DNA from: Emiliania huxleyi CCMP1516
Lineage: Eukaryota > Haptophyta > Isochrysidales > Noelaerhabdaceae
Direction: 5' to 3'
DNA: 31,364 bases
Assembly: GCF_000372725.1 (NCBI RefSeq)
Contig: NW_005199333.1
Coordinates: 52,880-84,243 of the forward strand
Positions 8,236 through 15,719 of this stretch are shown piece after piece. A program made the translations under genes and the position numbers. The notes below the pieces were generated by a model. That model did not search any database. It saw only the letters and a list, made by a program, of their open reading frames with translations, and was not told where the DNA came from. Every line of letters starts with the position of its first letter. The first letter of the stretch is position 1.

Positions 8236-9911
8236 TCACACTCTCGCACCTCCTCTGGAGGGGAAGGGGGAAGGGTCTGGTGCTGCGAGGAGCGTGCTGC
8301 TCTCGGAGGGGGAGCGGCCCCGCTCGGCCTCTTCGTCGTGCTGGAGCAGCACCGCGTTGTGCGCGCCAAAGTAGAGGTAGAATGCGATGCAGACCACAGC
8401 GGCCCCTAAAAAAGAAATGCAAGGCGTCAGAAGGGCGGGGCGGGGTGGAGGTAGAAGGCGAACGCGGCGCCGAGCAGGAAGGCGCGCGACGGCACGAAGC
8501 CGAATGCGACGGAGGAGGCGACCGAGGCGAGCAGCACGGAGGCAGAGGTGGAGAAGCCCTTGGTCAGGTTGTCTGCGTACTTGAGCACGGCGGAGACGCA
8601 GAGCCCGACGGCCGCATTGTTAAGGACGATCAGGCCGCCTGATCGCGGCCAAAGGCGTGTGGAGTCGCTGGAGGTGTGAAGAGTTGTTGAGCACGGACGA
8701 GGCCGCCCAGCGGGGCGGTGAAGAGCGTATGCTGCATCGAGGCGGCCCAGCTGGCGGCCGAGTCGGAGCGAGACAGCTGCGAGCGAGGCAAAGAGGAGGG
8801 TAGGGAGGAGAGGTGGGAGGAGGGTGGGAGGAGGGCCTCGGAAGGGTCTCGGAAGGGTCTCGGAAGGGTCTCGGAAGGGCCTCGGAAGGGTCTCGGAAGG
8901 GTCTCGGAAGGGTCTCGGAAGGGTCCGGCCACCGAGTAGGCCGCCGCAGTCAGCACGCCCCACGAGTAGATCTGCATGTTCTTAAACATGAGCGGCGCGC
9001 GCGGGTCCTGCACCTTGATCAGCCACTCGTTGAGCACGGACGAGAGGGCAGAGAGGCACCCGTTGCCTACCGCAGGATGAAGAGGCAACACTCTTGGTTT
9101 GCGGTGCGTCGTGCACACGCCACGTCAGTGTACGGTCTAATGCAGCAGACTCGGAGCATCGCCGCGAACGCGAGGGGTGGGACTACGGCGACTGCCGTGG
9201 AGTTGCGTGGCGTGCGTCTCTCCCCATGCCCTTCAGGGCGGCTTTGTCTTCTGCGTCTAGGAGCCGCTGCCGAGCAGCACGGAGATGCCGAGGGCGACAG
9301 ACGCGGCCGCCTGGTGGGGAGAGGGTAGGGAGAGATGTCTGGGGAGATGCAGGGGTGGTAGTCACCGCGTACGGAGTGCCACTCTTGCCACTCTGACTGT
9401 CTGTTGGATTGTTCTCTGTTGTCGCCTTGGTGCCAGCGCCGGAGTCCTGCTTAGTGGTCGTGACGCCCATGCCGAGCGAGAGGAGGAGGAGGGAGACCCA
9501 CTGCACCGAGGAGCGCCGCTGTCCGAGCATCAGCCGCGCGAGCACACCCACCGGGATGATCTTGAAGCACGCCCAGAGCTGGAAGGTCGGCGGGTCGAGC
9601 AGAGAGAGCGCGAGGAAGACGAGGTTATTCTGTACGATGAAGAAGGTGGCGGGCACGGCGTACGCGGCCGTCGGCCACGAGACCAGCTGGAAGCTCTCGA
9701 GACCCGTGTAGTTGAGTGACTTGCGCTGCCACAGCCATGTGCAGAGCGCAATGCCGAGTTTTAGAGCCTCAGTCAGCAGCACGGCCGCGCTCGTGTCGTA
9801 TGGGATCTTGCCGCCGCCGCGCGCCTTGGCGGCCTCGACGAGCAGCGACTGCGACGTCGCGAGCACCGTCAGGGCCACGCACGCAAGCGCAGACGTCACG
9901 GCAGAAGCCAT
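8236..9911 (-). CDS. Nucleotide-sugar transporter, SLC35A-like
   Basis: Six exons (minus, 5' to 3'): 9911-9369, 9310-9271, 9066-8933, 8776-8707, 8638-8471, 8405-8236. The joins keep frame and give 374 residues, usual for this family of roughly ten-helix Golgi/ER antiporters that exchange nucleotide sugar for nucleoside monophosphate. Family marks are VQNNLVFLALSLLDPPTFQ, FKIIPVGVLARLMLG and QWVSLLLLSLGM in exon 1; LNEWLIKVQDPRAPLMFKNM in exon 3; LIVLNNAAVG followed by VLKYADNLTKGFSTS and an FLLG segment in exon 5. Substrate cannot be told. Introns 1, 2, 4 and 5 use GC donors, intron 3 GT. Introns 2, 4 and 5 start with an imperfect copy of the next exon. A 10-bp minisatellite fills intron 3. 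Confidence 0.92.
8836..8925. repeat. Intronic 10-bp minisatellite (TCTCGGAAGGG)n
   Basis: About nine tandem copies of GTCTCGGAAG/GCCTCGGAAG lie in intron 3 of the transporter gene. Read on the transcript it is CTTCCGAGAC repeated. Confidence 0.9.
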
Positions 9912-10021
9912 TTCGGATGCCGGCGGCGCGGGCACCAGAGCTGCCCCTCGCCCGTAGACGACAGCAGAGTGGCGCCAGAAGTCGGGTTTGGCTTTCTCTG
10001 GCCGTTGTAAAATTCTTCGAG

Positions 10022-10117
10022 TAAGCGGGTAACTCACTAATCCTCCACCGACTTTCGACAGTGCTGGCAAACCGCATCGCGCAGCCGCACGGAGTCTCCG
10101 ACAACCACGCACAGCCT
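10022..10117. repeat. About 100-bp dispersed repeat, copy A
   Basis: TAAGCGGGTAACTCACT to CACGCACAGCCT recurs in the same orientation at 19532-19633. The copies differ by one base near position 17 and by a 6-bp insertion (GATCCG) in the second copy. Sequence on both sides is unrelated, as expected for a mobile fragment. Confidence 0.85.
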
Positions 10118-10146
10118 GAGGGCCCAACAGGAGAATCGTGCTTTTT

Positions 10147-10180
10147 GGGTTGGGTTGGGTTGTTGGGTTGGGTTGGGTTC
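10147..10180. repeat. TTGGG-type simple repeat
   Basis: Five to six TTGGG units with one interruption. It is G-rich like telomeric DNA but is not the TTAGGG or TTTAGGG unit, and is far too short and internal for a telomere. Confidence 0.7.
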
Positions 10181-10365
10181 GTGAGGTTGGAGAGAGAGAG
10201 AATTCTTGATACGAAACCACGACGACACACACCAGTCGACTCGCATCGGTTGCCTCCATGAACGGCGGAGCTATTCTCGCGCCCACACCACACCTGGCTC
10301 CAACGTGGACACGCCCATAGCTGGGGACACTACTAGGTCACGCATGGCATCACAGAAGTTTTATC

Positions 10366-10388
10366 TCTCTCTCTCTCTCTCTCTCTCG
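10366..10388. repeat. CT microsatellite
   Basis: Uninterrupted CT dinucleotides, 11 to 12 units, in intergenic DNA. Confidence 0.9.
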
Positions 10389-10903
10389 TGAGGTTGGGTC
10401 GTCGGCGCGAAGGGTGAGGTCTCGACCGCCGCCGCTCACGCCAGCGGACGGCCACTGCCGGTGTTTTTGGCTTCGCCACCGTCCAAAGCGTGCGCCATGC
10501 GCTCGCCGACATCGACGAGCGAGCACGCCTGTCCGACGTGCGACGAGCGGCTTGCTGTGCGGACGCCTTCTTGTGGCTCTCGTCGAGAGCGTTTTGCGTC
10601 CCGGCGGGTGGGAGAATATGTGATAGGAACGAGTGTATCGCTTTGACGGATCGACCGTGCTTGCTAAAAACTGATGTGACGCACACAGTGACACATCAGA
10701 CGACACACATTCTCCTGTTGAGGCGGCCCACTGAGGAAAGGCGTGCAACACATCACAGCGCCTCCCAGCGAACACACACGCTGCAGCCGACGGAGTTTCT
10801 TGAGAGGCCGACGGAGTTTGACGTTTCGGAGTAGTCGCGGTTGGCGGCGTCGGGGGAGCGGAGCGCCTCGACGAGGGCGGCGGCCACGGCTCCGCGGTGG
10901 CTG

Positions 10904-13900
10904 TCATCCCGCCTCGAGCGCCCCGATCGCCTCCGTCACCGCGGCCACGAGCCGCGACGCCTCCCCCTCGCTGCGCGGCCCGTCCCTCCTCCACCTCGCC
11001 GCGTCGTGGTGCCTCGCCGCGTTTGCCCAGATGCGCAGCGAGTGCAGCTGGCTCCGAAGTTCGGTCGGCAAGCCGCACTCGCGGTGCCAAAAGTTGATGC
11101 GCTCCTCGAAGCCGTCGGGCGCCGCCGCAGCGCGCGAGGCATAGACGCTGTCGAGGCGCGGCATCAGCGTGTTGAAGGCGAGCAGCATGTTGCCCTGGAT
11201 GCGCGCCTGCGCGTCGCCGGACGTGCGCATGCCGCGCACCTGCACCGAGAGCAGCGAAGGCTCGTAGCCGGTGGTGCTAACGGCTGCGGTGGCGGCCTCG
11301 TCTCCAAGTGCCGGTGCAGCCTCCTCAGCCCCCGCACCGCTAGACAGCAGCGCCCGCAACGTCGTGAGCGCCCCGGGCAGCGTGCAGCGGTTGCGCAGGC
11401 TGTTGTGGCAGAGGCTCTTCTGCCCGTCCCCCGCCTGCGCAAGGTCCTTGACCGCGCGCGCAGCAGTTGCGGTCCACCCCGCCGCCGCGTCTGCGATCTG
11501 GGACGCGTCGATGTTGGTCCAGAGTTCGTCAAACTCCTCCTCGCACCGGTCGGTCAGCTGCACCTCGGACCGGTTGGTTAGGCAGACGAGGAGGGTGATG
11601 CCGACCGCGTAGCCGTCGGTCTTTGGCGAGTACTCGCCCCCCTTGGAGATGGAGGGGCAGAGGTAGCCCGTGGACATGTAAAGGGCGGTCGAGCGGCAGC
11701 GGACAGACGCGTCGGGACGCTGGTCCTTGGCGAAACCAGTGTCGGCGAGGACGGCGGTGAGCTTCTCGTCGAGCAGGATGTTGTCCGGCTTGACGTCGCG
11801 GTGCACGATGCCCTTCGAGTGGAGGTAGACGAGCGCCTCGGTCGCCTCACACGCAATGCAAACGCGCTGTCGCCACGTCAGCGGCCTCGGCGCCTCCGCC
11901 ATCCCCAGCCGCCGGAGCTGCGCCGCTCGGTCGGGATTCGAGATGCACAGCCGCGCCTCGAGCGAGCCGCCGCGCATCAGCGGCGAGAGGAGGCAGACGC
12001 CGTCGGGCGAGAGGCAGTAGCCGAGCAGCGGCAGCAGGTGCGGGTGGCTCACCGCCTTAAGAAGCTTCACCTCGAGCTCCGCCCGTGACAAGCCGCCCGA
12101 CTGGCCCGACTTTGCCCGCTTCACGACAAGCGGCAGGTGGCGCAGCTGCGGCGGCGCGGAGAGGGAGAGGTGGAGGTCGGCCGACGCCTCGTAGACGCGG
12201 CTGAATCCGCCGCTGCCGATCAGCTTGCCATCGGCAAACCCGTCCGTAGCCGCGGCGAGGTCCGACAAGTTGACCTCGATGGGCGGAGCGGTAGTGCTGC
12301 TCTCGGCGGCGACAGACAGAGTTTCCAGCTTCGACTCCGCCGCGCTAACCTCCTCGCTCAGCGCCGGCAGCACGCCCACGTGCGCCTTGGCGGCAGCGAT
12401 GCCTGCTCGGAGCGCGGAGGGGCTGTCCGCTGTGTCGAGCGACTTGAGCGCGCCCATCGCCGCGCCATGCGCCTTGCGCAAGCGCTGGCTGTCCCGCCTT
12501 CGCGCCTCCTTGAGCTTGTCGCGCGCACGCTTTGCCGCCACCAGCACGGCCGGGCTCGCGACGCCGCTGCACGCCTCCAGCGCACTCGCCACGCCCTCGT
12601 ACACGCCAGCGGTCACAGCCTGCTGCAGAGCCTCGTCCGCCGCGGCGATGGCGGCTGCGTCGGCCGGCAGGGGCGGCGCGGCTGGAGGAAGGTGTGTCGG
12701 CGCCGAGGCGGCGGTGCCGCTGGGGCCCGGAGCCGAGACGACGGCCTCGCCGCTGCCGCTCTTCTTCTTCTTCTTCTTCCCTTTCTTGCTCTCCTTGACG
12801 CGCCCCGCCTCCTTCTCCGCCTCCTCCTCCGCCAGCAGCGCCTCGGCATGCCGCGCCGCCTCCGCCTCTGCCGCCGCACTCTCCACCGCCCTCGCCGCTG
12901 CCTCCGCCGCCTCCTTCGCCGCTGACTGCGCCGCCGCGTGCTCCTCGAGGGCGCGCACGCACTCGCTGTGGCCCCTCTCTTCGGCCAGCTGCAGCGCCGT
13001 CCTGCCGCTCGCATTGAACGCCGTCGTATCGGCGCCCGCCCGCAGCAGGTGGCGCACAATGGCGGGGTGGCCTTCGCCGGCGGCAAACGTCAGCGCGGTG
13101 TTGCCAGTGCTGTTCTGCGGGCCGACCTCCGCGCCGCGCTGCAGCAGCAAGTCAACCACCCGCTCGTGGCCGTTGTAGGCGGCGAGCATCAGTGCGGTGT
13201 CGCCGTCGCTATCCTGCAAGTTAGCACCCGCGCCGCGCTGAAGCAGCAGCTCGACCACCCGCTCGTGACCATGGCCAGCGGCGTCCGTCAGCGCGGTGCT
13301 GCCGTAGCTGTTCTGAAGGTTGATCTCCGCGCCGCGCGGAAGCAGCAGCTCGACCACCCGCTCGTGGCCGTTGGCGGCGGCGTGCATCAGCGCGGTGTCG
13401 CCATTGCTGTCCTGCGGGTTGACCTCCGCGCCGCGCTGATGCAGCAAATCGACCACCCGCTCGTGGCCTTTGCCGGCGGCGATCATCAGCGCGGTGCTGC
13501 CATTGCTGTCCTGCAGGTCGATCTCCGCGCCTCGCTGCAGCAGTATGTCGACCACCCGCTCGTGGCCGTTGTTGGCGGCGAGCATCAGCGCGGTGACGCC
13601 GCTCACATCGCCCGCCCGGCAAGTCGCATTGACCCGCCCGTCGCTGTCGAGCCACGCCAGCACCGCCGCCTCTTCGCCTTTCGCAGCCGCGTCCATCGCC
13701 TCTTTGGGAAGGCTGCCCAGTGAGCCGGAAGAGGCTGTGGCCCCCGTTCCCGCCGCCGCTTCGCCCGAGATAGCGCCGCCCGCGCCGCCCGCCGCCGCCT
13801 CGCGCCGGCTCGCAGTCACCTCCGCGATGTGCTGCCGGAAGGCCTTGACGCACTCGCTGTGGCCCTGCTCCCTGGCGTACTGCAGTGCGGATTTGCCGTC

Positions 13901-15205
13901 CTCAGTGCGCAACTTTGTATCCGCGCCCGCCCGCAGCAGGCGGAGCACGATGGCGGGGTGGCCTTTGACGGCGGCAACCATCAGTGCGGTGCCGCCGTAG
14001 CTGTTCTGCTTGTTGATCTCCGCGCCGCGCTGAAGCAACAGCTCGACCACCCGCTCGTGGCCTTGGTCGGCGGCGAGCATCAGCGCGGTGCCGCCGTCGC
14101 TCTTCTGCAGGTTGACCTGCGCGCCGTGCTGCAGCAACAAGTCGACCACTCGCTCGTGGCCGCTGCCGGCGGCGATCATCAGCGCGGTGATGCCGCTCAC
14201 ATCGCCTACCACGCACGTCGCATTGACCCGCCCGCCGCTGTCGAGCCACGTCAGCATTTCCGCCTCTTCACCTTGGAGAGCTGCATCCATGGCCTCGTTG
14301 GGAAGGCTGCCAAGCGAGCTGGAAGAGGCCGCAACCCCCGCTCCCGCCGCCGCCACGACCGAGGAAGCGCCGCCCTCGCCGTCCGCCGCAGCCTCACGGT
14401 GGCTCGCAGTCACCTCCGCGATGTGCTGCCGGAAGGCCTCGACGCACTCGGCGTGGCCCTCCTCCTTGGCCATCTGCAGCGCGGACTTGCCATGCTCAGA
14501 GCGCAGATTTGTATCCACGCCCGCCCGCAGCAGGAGGCGCACGGTGGCGTGGTGGCCTTGGCCGGCGGCGTACATCAGCGCGGTGCCGCCGTAGCTGTTC
14601 TGCAGGTTGACCTCAGCGCTGCGCTGAAGCAGCAGCTCGATCACCCGCTCGTGGCCCTCCTGGGCAGCGAGCATCAGCGCGGTCCAGCCGTAGCTGTTCT
14701 GCAGGTTGGCATCCGCGCCGCGCTGAAGCAGCAAGTCGACCACTCGCTCGTGGCCGTTGGAGGCGGCGATAGCCAGTGCGGTGACGCCTTTGCTGTCCTG
14801 CTGGTCGATCTCCGCGCCGCGCGGAAGCAGCAGCTCGACCACCCGCTCGTGGCCGTTGAAGGCGGCGCCCATCAGCGCGGTGACGCCGGTGCCGTCGTGC
14901 TGGCTGACTTCAGCGCCGCACTGAAGCAGCGACTCGACCACTCGCTCGTGGCCTGCGAGGGCGGCGCGCATCAGCGCGGTGGCGCCGTCGCTGTTCTGCG
15001 TGTTGATCTCCGCGCCGCCTCGCAGCAGCAACTCGACCACCCGCTCGTGGGCGTTGCCGGCGGCGATGTGCAGCAGCGTGTCACCAGCTGCGTTGGCCGC
15101 GTTCACGTCGGCCACGTCGCTGCTGAGCCACGCCCGCAGCACTCCTACTTTGCCGGTCGCCGCCGCCTTCACGACGTTGGCCGGCGCCTTCACGTTGTGC
15201 GGCAT
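10904..15205 (-). CDS. Intronless ankyrin-repeat protein kinase
   Basis: One open frame of 1433 codons starts at ATG 15205 (MPHNVKAPANV). Residues about 30-740 hold some 18 ankyrin repeats of the GHERVVDLLLQRGAE type in three blocks of 7, 4 and 7; the linkers carry IAEVTAS and a WLDSGGRVNATC module. Next come an Ala/Glu coiled coil (about 745-805), a KKGKKKKKK basic run, a second helical region, and a kinase domain (about 985-1240) with loop IGSGGFSRVYEA, VVK lysine, HRDVKPDNILL catalytic loop and ADTGFAK in place of the usual DFG. The fold is closest to plant receptor-like/Pelle kinases. The C-terminal 90 residues contain LRIWANAARHHDAARW, resembling small HEPN/DUF4145-type helical domains. 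Lack of introns contrasts with the neighbours. It is divergent from the U-box paralogue. Confidence 0.93.
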   Translation of the reverse strand: MPHNVKAPANVVKAAATGKVGVLRAWLSSDVADVNAANAAGDTLLHIAAGNAHERVVELLLRGGAEINTQNSDGATALMRAALAGHERVVESLLQCGAEVSQHDGTGVTALMGAAFNGHERVVELLLPRGAEIDQQDSKGVTALAIAASNGHERVVDLLLQRGADANLQNSYGWTALMLAAQEGHERVIELLLQRSAEVNLQNSYGGTALMYAAGQGHHATVRLLLRAGVDTNLRSEHGKSALQMAKEEGHAECVEAFRQHIAEVTASHREAAADGEGGASSVVAAAGAGVAASSSSLGSLPNEAMDAALQGEEAEMLTWLDSGGRVNATCVVGDVSGITALMIAAGSGHERVVDLLLQHGAQVNLQKSDGGTALMLAADQGHERVVELLLQRGAEINKQNSYGGTALMVAAVKGHPAIVLRLLRAGADTKLRTEDGKSALQYAREQGHSECVKAFRQHIAEVTASRREAAAGGAGGAISGEAAAGTGATASSGSLGSLPKEAMDAAAKGEEAAVLAWLDSDGRVNATCRAGDVSGVTALMLAANNGHERVVDILLQRGAEIDLQDSNGSTALMIAAGKGHERVVDLLHQRGAEVNPQDSNGDTALMHAAANGHERVVELLLPRGAEINLQNSYGSTALTDAAGHGHERVVELLLQRGAGANLQDSDGDTALMLAAYNGHERVVDLLLQRGAEVGPQNSTGNTALTFAAGEGHPAIVRHLLRAGADTTAFNASGRTALQLAEERGHSECVRALEEHAAAQSAAKEAAEAAARAVESAAAEAEAARHAEALLAEEEAEKEAGRVKESKKGKKKKKKSGSGEAVVSAPGPSGTAASAPTHLPPAAPPLPADAAAIAAADEALQQAVTAGVYEGVASALEACSGVASPAVLVAAKRARDKLKEARRRDSQRLRKAHGAAMGALKSLDTADSPSALRAGIAAAKAHVGVLPALSEEVSAAESKLETLSVAAESSTTAPPIEVNLSDLAAATDGFADGKLIGSGGFSRVYEASADLHLSLSAPPQLRHLPLVVKRAKSGQSGGLSRAELEVKLLKAVSHPHLLPLLGYCLSPDGVCLLSPLMRGGSLEARLCISNPDRAAQLRRLGMAEAPRPLTWRQRVCIACEATEALVYLHSKGIVHRDVKPDNILLDEKLTAVLADTGFAKDQRPDASVRCRSTALYMSTGYLCPSISKGGEYSPKTDGYAVGITLLVCLTNRSEVQLTDRCEEEFDELWTNIDASQIADAAAGWTATAARAVKDLAQAGDGQKSLCHNSLRNRCTLPGALTTLRALLSSGAGAEEAAPALGDEAATAAVSTTGYEPSLLSVQVRGMRTSGDAQARIQGNMLLAFNTLMPRLDSVYASRAAAAPDGFEERINFWHRECGLPTELRSQLHSLRIWANAARHHDAARWRRDGPRSEGEASRLVAAVTEAIGALEAG

Positions 15206-15372
15206 GTGAGTTTAGACTTCTTAACATAGACGCCGTTTCTTTTTTCGCGAGGTGGCAGCAGGCTTACATGAGAAAAACTGGTTTCTTATTTCTCTGGCCC
15301 AGCCTAGGCCGCAGCGCCGCCTGGCGCGACCGGGCAGCGTGCGCCTCTCCCCTGTCGCGCCTCTCCGCTACC
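15206..15372. promoter_or_regulatory. Shared divergent 5' region
   Basis: The start of the minus-strand kinase gene (15205) faces the plus-strand frames from 15373. The short gap has T-rich stretches (CTTTTTTCG near 15240 and GGTTTCTTATTTCTCTGG near 15280) and no other feature, so a bidirectional promoter is the natural reading. No core promoter motif is recognised. Confidence 0.4.
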
Positions 15373-15514
15373 ATGGAGGCCAACCGCGAGTCCGCGATTG
15401 ACGCGCTCACCAAGGCCCGCGCGGGACGCGGGCGACCACGCGAGCGCCGTCCGCCTCGCGGAGAAGAGCCTGCGGATCTGCAAGACGGAAGAGGCGCAGG
15501 CGTTCCTCGACTTT
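15373..15514 (+). pseudogene. Exon resembling the DnaJ-B12/B14 N-terminus, frame-broken
   Basis: From ATG 15373 the frame reads MEANRESAIDALTKAR. After about four extra bases near 15422 it continues in another frame as DAGDHASAVRLAEKSLRICK then TEEAQAFLD. Together they match the N-terminal helical hairpin of DNAJB12/DNAJB14-type J-proteins (M-E-x-N-R-x-x-A, then G-x-x-x-x-A-x-R-x-x-E-K-S). No J domain follows. Instead the frame runs into the 83-bp dispersed repeat at 15515. It may be a broken gene copy, a first exon of the ankyrin/U-box gene, or a real exon with an assembly indel. Confidence 0.5.
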
Positions 15515-15597
15515 GGTGAGGCGGAGCAGACGCGCAGGGCGAGACGAGGGAGGGAGCAGGACGTTGCGGAAATCAGCAGGAGGATGTACGAAAAGAC
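15515..15597 (+). repeat. 83-bp dispersed repeat, copy B
   Basis: Nearly identical to 7964-8046. It begins right after TTTG with GTGAGG, so it may be read as an intron start. Poly-C runs follow at about 15625-15660. Confidence 0.75.
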
Positions 15598-15719
15598 CAG
15601 CCGCAGGCAGGGAGGACCCGAAGGACCCCCCCCCCCGAGAGACCTCCCCCCCCCCCCCCAAGTGCCGGAACCTAAGAGGATGGTTTGTGCTGGTTCCGGG
15701 AGCTGTCCCCACACGGCCG

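Larger units (their letters stand above)
9912..10903. other. Region between transporter start and ankyrin-kinase stop
   Basis: This is the 5' flank of the transporter and the 3' flank of the ankyrin-kinase gene, both on the minus strand. It contains a dispersed repeat (10022-10117), a TTGGG-rich tract (about 10147-10180) and a CT run (10366-10388). ORFs here are Arg/Ser-rich and look like chance frames in GC-rich DNA. Confidence 0.5.

Noticed and set aside
10147..10180. Telomere or subtelomere
   Set aside because: Only five to six interrupted TTGGG units, internal to the window between ordinary genes.
12225..13178. Plus-strand Ser/Ala-rich ORF over the ankyrin-kinase gene
   Set aside because: Antisense frame created by GC-rich third positions; the minus strand carries clear ankyrin and coiled-coil sequence.
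13829..15229. Long plus-strand ORF opposite the ankyrin-kinase gene (466 codons)
   Set aside because: It is the antisense shadow of the ankyrin repeats; its repeated wording (QQQLDHPLVA) mirrors the repeat codons and has no domain of its own.
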